A DNA stretch of 14,058 nt from an uncultured Paracoccaceae bacterium. GTDB lineage: Bacteria; Pseudomonadota; Alphaproteobacteria; Rhodobacterales; Rhodobacteraceae. A program made the position numbers and the translations under genes. The DNA lies in assembly GCA_938038825.1 (NCBI GenBank), contig CALHST010000418.1, positions 1-14,058 on the forward strand. Reading direction: 5' to 3'. The stretch's first letter is position 1. Each line of letters starts with the position of its first letter. Below the pieces are notes generated by a model that saw only the letters and a program-made list of their open reading frames with translations, was not told where the DNA came from and made no database searches. Below are positions 7,428 through 14,058 of the stretch, one piece after another.

Positions 7428-7874
7428 ATGCGTGCCCTTATCCAACGAGTCAGCCATGCCAGTGTGACCGTCGATCAGACAATCATTGGCGAAATAGACC
7501 ATGGTTTGCTCATCTTCATTTGCGCCATGCCGGGCGACACAGCTGAAACATCTGCCAAACTCGCCACAAAAATCGCCAAACTCCGTATCTTCAAAGACGA
7601 CGGCGCAAAGATGAACACCAGCCTGAATGACATGGGCGGATCCGCCCTCATTGTCTCGCAATTCACACTGGCCGCCGACACCTCTCGCGGCAATCGCCCC
7701 GGCTTTTCCAGTGCCTGCCCTCCCAATGAAGCGAAATCCCTCTATGAGACCTTTGTCGCTGACATCGCCGCGCTGGGGATCCACACGGCCACCGGTCAGT
7801 TTGGGGCGGACATGTCCGTGGCCCTGACAAATGACGGGCCCGTCACCGTGTGGCTCGACACCAACGCACCTTAA
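7428..7874 (+). CDS. dtd: D-aminoacyl-tRNA deacylase
   Basis: This 148-residue protein is D-aminoacyl-tRNA deacylase (DTD), which hydrolyses the ester bond of D-amino acids, and of glycine mischarged on tRNA(Ala), to keep translation homochiral. The start MRALIQRVSHASVTV is typical of the family. The two active-site signatures are present: SQFTLAADTSRGNRPGF (77-93) and the Gly-cisPro motif within NDGPVTVWLD (135-144), which come together across the dimer interface. The length is close to the 145 residues of E. coli DTD. I chose the ATG at 7428 over an in-frame upstream codon at 7326 because it is the conserved N-terminus and lies four bases after the nitroreductase stop. It is the last gene of the plus-strand operon. 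Confidence 0.97.
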   Translation: MRALIQRVSHASVTVDQTIIGEIDHGLLIFICAMPGDTAETSAKLATKIAKLRIFKDDGAKMNTSLNDMGGSALIVSQFTLAADTSRGNRPGFSSACPPNEAKSLYETFVADIAALGIHTATGQFGADMSVALTNDGPVTVWLDTNAP

Positions 7875-7907
7875 TCTCTTTTGGTCAAAAATACCTCAGA
7901 GGGAGCT

Positions 7908-7930
7908 CGAGGGAGACAGCGTCTCCCTCG
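7908..7930 (+). terminator. Strong hairpin after dtd, REP-like
   Basis: CGAGGGAGAC (7908-7917) and GTCTCCCTCG (7921-7930) pair perfectly over ten bases with the three-base loop AGC. It begins 34 bases after the dtd stop, between two converging operons. The T-run expected of an intrinsic terminator is missing on the plus strand; on the minus strand ATTTTT lies some ten bases beyond the stem. The preceding stretch (about 7881-7907), with GGTCAAAAATACCTC, resembles an intergenic repeat that I recall as common in Rhodobacteraceae; this is from memory and not checked. Confidence 0.55.
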
Positions 7931-7934
7931 TCAG

Positions 7935-7965
7935 CAAAAATAGATAGAATGCGGGTTTGACCCGC
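7935..7965 (-). terminator. Intrinsic terminator of the type I secretion operon
   Basis: On the minus strand GCGGGT-CAA-ACCCGC (7965-7951) forms a six-base GC-rich stem with a three-base loop, followed by the T-rich tail ATTCTATCTATTTTT (7950-7936). It starts about 20 bases after the stop of the HlyD-family gene. Stem, loop and tail fit a Rho-independent terminator, though the T-run is interrupted. Confidence 0.55.
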
Positions 7966-7985
7966 CCCGTAAGATCAGATCAAGA

Positions 7986-9167
7986 TCACGGTTCGCGGAA
8001 CGCTTCTTGTGATTTGTACAGGGGCTTCATCAAATAGCGCAGCACGGTTTTTTCGCCCGTGTGCAATTCAACGTCAGCCAACATGCCCGGACGCATTTCG
8101 ATCTGCCTTTGGCGATCTGTGAGGTTGGCTGTATCCACCGCCAAGGTCACTTTGTAATGCGGCTCTGCATCTCGTGTCTGATCATCTTTGAACGTATCAG
8201 CCGAGATCACTTTGACCTTGCCTTTTAACGATCCAAAGATCGTGTAGTCATAAGCGGACAGCTTCACAGTCGCTTCTTGGCCAGGGCGCACACCCGCAAT
8301 GTCCTTCGGCGCTACCTGAGCTTCAACAAACAACTCTTCGTCCAATGGAATAATCTGCGCGATTTCCTCACCCGGGCGCACAACACCACCGATGGTTGTC
8401 ACGCTTAGATTATTAACAATACCGCGCAGAGGCGACACCAGAACTGTGCGGGTCAACTGATCCTGACTCGCTTTCAGATTTTGGCGCAACACAGCGATCT
8501 CTTTCAACGTGTCGGAATATTCCGTGGCACGGTCCAGCTCGGTCTGTGTAATGACCTCGTCGTGCCGGATCTTGGCATCCGCATAGGCTTTGCGCGCGCG
8601 CGTCACTTCAATCAAAGCCACGATGCGCTGTTCCAGCAGATCTTCCAACAACGTCTTTTCGCGTTGCGCCTGTTTCAAAACCTGCGCAGCACCATCGGCG
8701 CGTGATACATAATCTGACTGGCGCGCTTGCAACAATGTCCGCTCGGACGCGACGAGATCCGGCACGCGCACCGCCAAGGCTTCGGGCACCTGAAAATCAA
8801 ATTGTCCGGCCAATTCCGCTTCCAACCGCAATTTGCGGATCGTCAATGCAGTCATCTGATCTTCAATCTCGTCTACCGAAGATTGGAACTGTGTGGAATG
8901 CAGGCGTGCCAGAACCGTTCCAGCCTCAACAATATCACCCTCTTTGACCTTCAGCTCTGCCAGAATACCCCCTTCAAGGTTCTGAATGATTTGGGGGCGC
9001 GATGACGACACCATGCTGCCTTGACCGCGAACGATCTCGTCCACCGAAGCCAAAGCCGCCCAAACCACGAAAACGCCAACGGACGCCGCGCAAAGCTTGA
9101 TGACCCATCCGGGTCGTTCTAGTTCATCCACCATCTGATCCCGCATGGATGCATCATGTCGGCTCAT
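7986..9167 (-). CDS. HlyD-family type I secretion periplasmic adaptor
   Basis: This 393-residue membrane fusion protein links the inner-membrane ABC exporter to the TolC-type outer-membrane channel. It has a short cytoplasmic N-terminus, one membrane helix (about 21-43) and a large periplasmic part. The first half of the lipoyl/barrel-sandwich domain is seen as IIQNLEGGILAELKVKEGD (60-78), the classic start of type I secretion adaptors. A long alpha-helical hairpin follows (about 95-240), then LVSPLRGIVNNLSVTTIGGVV (243-263, second lipoyl half) and a beta-barrel domain (about 275-370) ending in RPGMLADVELHTGEKT. Length and order are normal. Its ATG overlaps the TGA of the ABC gene by four bases, with an AAGGGG ribosome site inside that gene. 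It is the last gene of the operon. Confidence 0.95.
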   Translation of the reverse strand: MSRHDASMRDQMVDELERPGWVIKLCAASVGVFVVWAALASVDEIVRGQGSMVSSSRPQIIQNLEGGILAELKVKEGDIVEAGTVLARLHSTQFQSSVDEIEDQMTALTIRKLRLEAELAGQFDFQVPEALAVRVPDLVASERTLLQARQSDYVSRADGAAQVLKQAQREKTLLEDLLEQRIVALIEVTRARKAYADAKIRHDEVITQTELDRATEYSDTLKEIAVLRQNLKASQDQLTRTVLVSPLRGIVNNLSVTTIGGVVRPGEEIAQIIPLDEELFVEAQVAPKDIAGVRPGQEATVKLSAYDYTIFGSLKGKVKVISADTFKDDQTRDAEPHYKVTLAVDTANLTDRQRQIEMRPGMLADVELHTGEKTVLRYLMKPLYKSQEAFREP

Positions 9168-11389
9168 GCCACGGCCCCTTTCATCGGGATCACTTTGCCG
9201 CTGAGATGTTCCAGGACTTTATCTTGCGGGCCATCCACCTGCATCCGTCCATTTTTCAGAACAAGTGTGCGGTTGGTCAGTTGCAGGATCGGTACCCGGT
9301 GCGTGGCAATAATCGCAGTGCGCCCGGTCATCCACGTTTCCAGTCGCGCAACCAACGTTTTTTCCAGTGTTTGATCCAAGGCCGCGGTGGGTTCATCCAG
9401 CAAACAGATCTTGGGGTCCTGCAGCCACAAACGGGCCCAACCAATGGATTGGCGTTGACCAATTGAAAGCCCCTGCCCGCCATCATGGATTTCCAGATCC
9501 AGTCCTTTGTGATGGCCCCGAACAAAATCACCCAAGCCGGAAAATTCCAATGCCTGCATCAAGCGGACGTCATCATTGTCCAACAGAGTCAGGTTCAGGT
9601 TGTCCCGCAACGTACCTGCAAACAGGCGCACATCTTGCCCCAGATATCCAATCAGGCGACGTAAGTCGCGCGGTTCGATCTGGCTCATTTCGGTGCCATC
9701 AATCAGCACACGCCCCGTATCTGGCGCATAAAGACCTGACAGCATTTTCAATAGGGACGATTTACCTGAACCATTGGCCCCAAAAACAGCCACTTTCTGA
9801 CCCGGCAGGATTTTCAGGCCCGGCAATTCCAGCACTGGCGCGCCATCGTCTTCATAGCGGAATGTCACGTCACGCAATTCAAATTCACCCGACAAAGCGT
9901 CGCGGCGCAGATACGTGCGGTTTTCATCCGCGTCCTGCGGCGCCTGCGCGATGTGGTCCAACCCATCCAATGCCGTTTTCACGTTGCCCCATTTCGCCAA
10001 TGTCCCTGCCAAACCGGTCAACGGGGCCAAAGTGCGCGAGGTCAAGATACCAACTGCAATGATAGACCCGACTGTGAATTGGCCTGCAAACACTAAAAAC
10101 GTTCCACAAATGACGGCTGCCACATAAGTGGCTTGCTGCAGCCCTTGGCTCCAGAAAGTCAGCACAGACGCCAGTTTGCGTTGTTCAGATGATTTCAGGG
10201 CGGTCAATGTCGTCAACTCGCCCCACAAGCGCATAACCCGATCTTCGGATCGCGTCGTTTTGACGGTGTCCAATTCAAAGATGGCTTCCTGCAATACTCG
10301 CGCCGACTTCGCCGAAGCCCCTTGGGTTTCCTGCGTCAGCTGCATCATGCGCTTTTGCAAAAAGAACCCCGGAATTACCATCAAAAGCCCACCTGCAACC
10401 AGCACCCAGACCACAGGGCCCGCGATGCTGGCCACAAGGGCGAGGAACAGAAAAATGAACGGGATATCTGCGATTGTGCCGATGGTCGAGGCCGTAAAGA
10501 ATTCTCGTACAGAGCCAAATTCACGCATCTGGTTAAACCGCATAGACGGCGCCATGCCCCGCGTATCAGATCGGGCGCCCAAGACCCGTTGCATCAACAA
10601 ATGCAACACCGACAGCTCAATGTGACGCCCTGCGCCATCCATCAACCGGGCCCGCGCAATTTTGATAAACGCTTCCATCAACAGCGCCAGAACGGCACCA
10701 GCGGCGAGCACCCAAAGGGTCGCGACAGATTGGTGCGGAATGACCCGGTCATAAATTTGCAGCGAAAACAGGGCGACAGCCACGGCCAACATGTTGGCCA
10801 CAAACGATCCCAAGGCGATTTCCGCCAGTTGTTTGCGAAACTGCGTGAATTGCCCCCAGAACCAATGGTCCTTGACGTGACGCAGCTTGTGCTTGCGTTC
10901 CACTTTGGAAAGTGGGGCTTGGGCCGTGACCACAAGTCCAGCAAAATACGGCTCGAACTCCCCCAACGGCACATAGGCACGGTTGTCGGGGCAGGTTTTG
11001 TCAAACACCACCAAATCCCCGCGTGACATGCCTGTCACCAGTAACACCTGACCGGACGTCATATAGGCCAATGCGGGCCATGTTGCATCGCTGACCCGTG
11101 CAAGCGGAGCCACCTCTGTCAGCAGTCCCGTGCGCGAAAGGCTTTGTGCAATTGCGCGCGCCTCTTGCTGGCTTGGCGCACCTTCTTGCGTTTGCGCTTC
11201 CAACACGTCGCGGATGTCCGGCCGGGACGCATCCACACCCAACAGCCCCGCATAAACAGCACACAGATCCGCACGCGTGTCCAATTTGTCTGAAAAGTCG
11301 TTGCGATTGTCCGGGGCGGGGATGTCTTGTGTACGGACCGGCGTCAACACACCCCCGGCACCGTTCTGAATTTCTAAAGTAAATGCCAT
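9164..11389 (-). CDS. Type I secretion ABC exporter with C39-like domain
   Basis: This 741-residue protein is the inner-membrane permease/ATPase of a type I secretion system. An N-terminal C39-peptidase-like domain (about 36-155) has a Cys at 43 near the usual place but no matching catalytic His in the TSGQVLLVTGM strand, so it should bind substrate without cutting it. The ABC membrane domain spans about 185-475 with hydrophobic segments near 195-213, 222-240, 306-345 and 420-450. The ATPase domain has Walker A GANGSGKSS (537-545), Q585, signature LSIGQ (641-645, usually LSGGQ), Walker B ICLLDEPTA (661-669) with E666, and switch His697. The layout matches LapB/BapC-type exporters of giant adhesins. 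Its start overlaps the TolC-family stop by one base (TGATG). The obvious substrate is the repeat protein encoded upstream in the same direction. Confidence 0.95.
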   Translation of the reverse strand: MAFTLEIQNGAGGVLTPVRTQDIPAPDNRNDFSDKLDTRADLCAVYAGLLGVDASRPDIRDVLEAQTQEGAPSQQEARAIAQSLSRTGLLTEVAPLARVSDATWPALAYMTSGQVLLVTGMSRGDLVVFDKTCPDNRAYVPLGEFEPYFAGLVVTAQAPLSKVERKHKLRHVKDHWFWGQFTQFRKQLAEIALGSFVANMLAVAVALFSLQIYDRVIPHQSVATLWVLAAGAVLALLMEAFIKIARARLMDGAGRHIELSVLHLLMQRVLGARSDTRGMAPSMRFNQMREFGSVREFFTASTIGTIADIPFIFLFLALVASIAGPVVWVLVAGGLLMVIPGFFLQKRMMQLTQETQGASAKSARVLQEAIFELDTVKTTRSEDRVMRLWGELTTLTALKSSEQRKLASVLTFWSQGLQQATYVAAVICGTFLVFAGQFTVGSIIAVGILTSRTLAPLTGLAGTLAKWGNVKTALDGLDHIAQAPQDADENRTYLRRDALSGEFELRDVTFRYEDDGAPVLELPGLKILPGQKVAVFGANGSGKSSLLKMLSGLYAPDTGRVLIDGTEMSQIEPRDLRRLIGYLGQDVRLFAGTLRDNLNLTLLDNDDVRLMQALEFSGLGDFVRGHHKGLDLEIHDGGQGLSIGQRQSIGWARLWLQDPKICLLDEPTAALDQTLEKTLVARLETWMTGRTAIIATHRVPILQLTNRTLVLKNGRMQVDGPQDKVLEHLSGKVIPMKGAVA

Positions 11390-12711
11390 CAGATCGCCTC
11401 ACCATCTGCCAGCAAGCCCAACACCCGTGCCAATTCGACGCGCGCCTCTGCGGCCTCGTATTTCAGTTCGATTTCGCTTTCTTGCTGACGTGCAAATGTT
11501 TCATAGACCTGTACCACTGCGACGACTTGGCGTTGGCCGGCTTCGAACTGACGCTGGAACAGATCCAAATTCGCTTTCGCCGCCTTCGTAAGCGCTGCGG
11601 CTTCGGCGGCCTGACGATCCAAAGCTGCAATTTGGCTTTCCAAACGGGCCACTTGCCGGGCAGAGTCTTCTTGTGCTTGCAATACGTCGCGGTCGGCGGC
11701 TTCTTTGCTGGCTTCAATCGCTTTCAGCGTGGCCCCAGTGCCGATGCCTAGAAACCCATCGCTGCGTGCTACAGTGCCATCGTTGTTTCCAATGCGCGCT
11801 TGGGCCGAAATGCCTGGCAATTCATCCGCACGGGCCACTTTGGCCTCGGCAATTGTGCGCGTGCGTTCCGCATCCGCCAACACAAGTTGCAAGGGGCGCG
11901 CAGAACCGCCATCGACCCGAAGCGCACTGATACCACGCACGCTGTCCAAGGGGTGCACCGACATTGCATTCAATTCAGCCAGCGCCGTGCGCGTCGCTTC
12001 TTGGTTACGCACCAGAGATGAACGGATCTCGGCCACTTTTTGTTTAATGATATTCAGATCCGACATGTCCGAAACGCCGCCGCGCACGCGCTCGGTCATG
12101 ATATACAAGAAGTGGTTCATGTCCTTTAACGTGGCTTCGTTCAACGCCACAGTTTCGCGCCCTTGCTCTGCTGCCAGATACAATTCTAACGCAGTATCCA
12201 CGCGATCATTGCTGTCTTCTGCCAACGTCACAGCGGCCACTTCAACATCAGCCGCAGCAAATGCGCGTTCGCTTTTCTTGCGCCCATGATCAAACAGGGT
12301 GACGTCCAAAACCAAGCTGGCAACAACTGACGACAAAGACGTCAGGCTGATTTCAGGACCAATGCGGGGCAACCAATTCTTGGAGGCCGCTTCCGCCCGC
12401 AGTTTCGCAGCCCGCAATTCTGTTTCAGAAGACCGCGCGTTGGCGGCCAAAACGGCACTGGCCACTTCGTCATAAGGGCCATCTGCGGGCAAGGCTGACC
12501 GGCGCGCCACCAATTCTTGTATGACCACGCTTTCAGCCGCCACTTTTTCGGTGGTTGTCTGCGCTTTTGCTGATTTTCGAATACGCGGAGTTTGATCGGA
12601 GGGAGCAAGGCGAGAGACAAAACTTCCATCCCCTGTCCCCGCACCCAGACATCCGGATAAACCTGTCATGACAGCGCCCAAAAGCGCCAGCTTTACACCT
12701 GTGTTCCCCAT
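11389..12711 (-). CDS. TolC-family outer-membrane lipoprotein
   Basis: This 440-residue protein is the outer-membrane channel of the type I system. The N-terminus has a lipoprotein signal with lipobox LSGC and the acylated Cys at 21, so it is expected to be lipidated. Two outer-membrane efflux (OEP) repeats follow (about 78-260 and 265-435) made of long amphipathic coiled-coil helices rich in Ala, Glu and Arg. KNWLPRIGPEISLTSL (111-126) and VTLFDHGRKKSE (137-148) are the usual strand and turn segments of the first half. AGQRQVVAVVQVY (408-420) belongs to the second. The ATG is preceded by AAAGGGCAGG, a good ribosome-binding site. A 100-base gap separates it from the repeat protein, and it overlaps the ABC gene by one base. 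It could be co-transcribed with the repeat protein or have its own promoter; no clear promoter was seen. Confidence 0.93.
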   Translation of the reverse strand: MGNTGVKLALLGAVMTGLSGCLGAGTGDGSFVSRLAPSDQTPRIRKSAKAQTTTEKVAAESVVIQELVARRSALPADGPYDEVASAVLAANARSSETELRAAKLRAEAASKNWLPRIGPEISLTSLSSVVASLVLDVTLFDHGRKKSERAFAAADVEVAAVTLAEDSNDRVDTALELYLAAEQGRETVALNEATLKDMNHFLYIMTERVRGGVSDMSDLNIIKQKVAEIRSSLVRNQEATRTALAELNAMSVHPLDSVRGISALRVDGGSARPLQLVLADAERTRTIAEAKVARADELPGISAQARIGNNDGTVARSDGFLGIGTGATLKAIEASKEAADRDVLQAQEDSARQVARLESQIAALDRQAAEAAALTKAAKANLDLFQRQFEAGQRQVVAVVQVYETFARQQESEIELKYEAAEARVELARVLGLLADGEAI

Positions 12712-12811
12712 AACCTGCCCTTTGGTTGGGTTTTCTTATTATTGTGGGGGCGGCGGTGCGGACCTTATTGTTTTTGTTTGATGGCCCGCCCGCGCCTCTC
12801 CGTTTATTGGA

Positions 12812-14058
12812 TCAGATGACAGGCGGTTCTTCGACCGTTATATCGCTGTCTATGATCAGGGTTGCATCTCCTGCTTGATAGATTGTGCTGGCCTCGCCAT
12901 TCACAACTGTAGTTCCTGTCACTGTTGCACCAGTGATCTGGACCGTATCATCGCTGCCGCCTGTAACGGTCAGCGAGTCGGTGGTTTGACTGAGCGCCTG
13001 AACATCCGCAGAGGTCAGCTGCAATGTGGCAGCTTCGGCGAATTGCAGGTCGACTGTATCGATTTGGTAATTGCCCAAAGCTGGTGCTGAAAGACTAAGC
13101 GTGCTGCCCGGGTTTTCATCATCCAGCGCCAGATAGGTCGAGGTCACGTTGCCTGCGCTGTCTGTGTCCGACACGACCAAGTCGGATCCATCCGGAACGC
13201 GCCGGGTAAATGTGTGAGTCGTTTCGTTGAAGTTTGCATCAAATGCATCACTTGCGCCCACATCCGCGATAGACCCATCAGCGGCCACTTCAGTGACCCC
13301 AATGTTTGCATTGTCACCCTCTGTGGCAATAGCGCGCAACCCTTGTGTGTCGCGGGTGAACGCCGCCACGACGGGCCCGTCTGGCGCATCGGTGTCGACG
13401 CGCACTGTTTGGCTGATGCTGTCCGTGTTTCCGACGCTATCGGTCGCGCTGACAACGATATTGGCGTCATAGGTTCCAGACCGGATAGATGCCGCTGGCA
13501 CGGTCACAGACCAATTGCCCGCTGCATCCACAGTTGCTGTGTGACTTGTACCGTCGAAAGTCACAATTACGCTTGATCCCGGCTCAACCTGACCGCCAAG
13601 CGCCACGCCGTCCAATGCTTCAATCGCATTGATCGCGCCGTCACCTTCCAAAGTGCTGTCTGTGGAATTTGCGTCAAAGTTCAACGTGTTCACAAATGTA
13701 TCAATGCGCACACCCTCGACGAGGCTTGCCATGTTGCCAGCCGCGTCTGTGGCCGAGACTGTGACACTTGTATCCAATTCACCGGTTGGCACTTGTGCCG
13801 CCGTAAAGCTGGCGGACCAGTTACCGTCTGCATCCACTGTCGCGGGTACGGTGACCGCGCCCAACGACACAAGAACCGACGACCCGATCTCGACAGTCCC
13901 CGAGACAACCACGCCGTCAGATTGCTCAACCGCGTTGATGATATTGTCACCTTCGACTGCACCAACGCCTATCGCCAAATTGTCCACTTGGGTGTCAACG
14001 CGCACGCTGTCGGTCACTGTGTTGACGTTGCCCGCCGCGTCCGTCGAAGTTGCACTGA
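12812..14058 (-). CDS. Ig-like repeat surface protein, C-terminal part (partial)
   Basis: The gene runs off the right edge of the window; the frame is open to the last base, so its start lies outside. About 415 C-terminal residues are visible. They begin with the end of one bacterial Ig-like repeat (SATSTDAAGNVNTVT), continue with two full repeats of 98 and 102 residues, a diverged third beta-rich unit, and a C-terminal domain of about 90 residues with LTSADVQALSQTTDSLTV and a terminal hydrophobic/acidic stretch TLIIDSDITVEEPPVI. Composition is acidic and rich in Thr, Val, Ser, Asp and Gly, with almost no Cys or Lys, as in secreted adhesins. No RTX nonapeptides (GGxGxDxxx) are visible. The adjacent exporter genes and the C-terminal location of type I signals point to a BapA/LapA-like adhesin, but the anchor region at the N-terminus is not in view. 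Confidence 0.9.
   Translation of the reverse strand, partial: SATSTDAAGNVNTVTDSVRVDTQVDNLAIGVGAVEGDNIINAVEQSDGVVVSGTVEIGSSVLVSLGAVTVPATVDADGNWSASFTAAQVPTGELDTSVTVSATDAAGNMASLVEGVRIDTFVNTLNFDANSTDSTLEGDGAINAIEALDGVALGGQVEPGSSVIVTFDGTSHTATVDAAGNWSVTVPAASIRSGTYDANIVVSATDSVGNTDSISQTVRVDTDAPDGPVVAAFTRDTQGLRAIATEGDNANIGVTEVAADGSIADVGASDAFDANFNETTHTFTRRVPDGSDLVVSDTDSAGNVTSTYLALDDENPGSTLSLSAPALGNYQIDTVDLQFAEAATLQLTSADVQALSQTTDSLTVTGGSDDTVQITGATVTGTTVVNGEASTIYQAGDATLIIDSDITVEEPPVI
13406..13711 (-). repeat. Ig-like repeat unit, 102 residues
   Basis: This unit runs from VRIDT to just before the next VRVDT. It shares with the neighbouring unit the framework INA-x-E, DGV, GSSV, TVDA-x-GNWS and VSATD-x-x-GN. 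The DNA copies have clearly diverged, so it is an old tandem duplication rather than a recent one. Confidence 0.8.
13712..14005 (-). repeat. Ig-like repeat unit, 98 residues
   Basis: This unit runs from VRVDT to just before VRIDT and has the same framework as the following one: INAVEQSDGV, GSSVLV, ATVDADGNWS and VSATDAAGN. A further SATSTDAAGN at the window edge is the end of a preceding unit, so the tandem array continues outside. Confidence 0.8.

Noticed and set aside
9367..10062. Plus-strand open frame opposite the ABC exporter
   Set aside because: Pro/His/Arg-rich antisense reading; the minus strand holds intact Walker and signature motifs.
12752..12790. Possible stem between the repeat protein and TolC-family genes (GGCGGGCC with GGTCC...CCGCC on the minus strand)
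   Set aside because: The stem needs a five-base bulge and a G-T pair and has no T-run, so it was not called a terminator.

Overview
This window looks like chromosomal DNA of a marine-type alphaproteobacterium of the order Rhodobacterales (Roseobacter group). The evidence is a DUF2927 lipoprotein, a family I know mainly from Rhodobacteraceae, a perfect CtrA box (TTAA-N7-TTAAC), moderately GC-rich codon use, and an intergenic hairpin of a type I associate with this group. No genus can be named. There are ten protein genes. No tRNA, rRNA, CRISPR array, insertion sequence or phage gene was seen.

Left part, plus strand (1-3781). A secreted lipoprotein with a DUF2927 domain and a zincin-like HEELAQ motif comes first. 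It is followed by an orphan hybrid sensor kinase (CHASE sensor, PAS-like region, HisKA, HATPase, receiver). The 309-base gap between them holds the CtrA box and further TTAAC half-sites, so the kinase may be under cell-cycle or motility-type CtrA control.

Middle, plus strand (4078-7874). An SPFH-domain protein with a proline-rich linker and a C-terminal GYF_2 domain is followed, after a 425-base gap with a strong inverted repeat, by a protein with two zinc ribbons and a single C-terminal membrane anchor. This pair resembles the YdjI/YdjG components of the Bacillus PspA-YdjGHI membrane-stress module, but no PspA gene lies here. The zinc-ribbon gene overlaps a nitroreductase gene by four bases, and D-aminoacyl-tRNA deacylase (dtd) follows four bases later. 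These three probably form one transcript.

Right part, minus strand (7986-14058). A type I secretion locus reads right to left: the C-terminal end of a large Ig-like repeat protein (probably a surface adhesin, cut by the window edge), then a TolC-family outer-membrane lipoprotein, an ABC exporter with a degenerate C39-like domain, and an HlyD-family adaptor. The last three genes overlap by 1 and 4 bases and form a complete exporter, presumably for the adjacent repeat protein. The layout matches BapA/LapA-type adhesin loci. The plus and minus operons converge at 7875-7985, where two hairpins probably end transcription from both sides.

The points most worth a second look are the SPFH-GYF_2/zinc-ribbon pair, the CtrA box before the CHASE kinase, the adhesin secretion locus with its lipidated TolC and altered ABC signature, and a possible decayed reading frame on the minus strand around 5270-5540.
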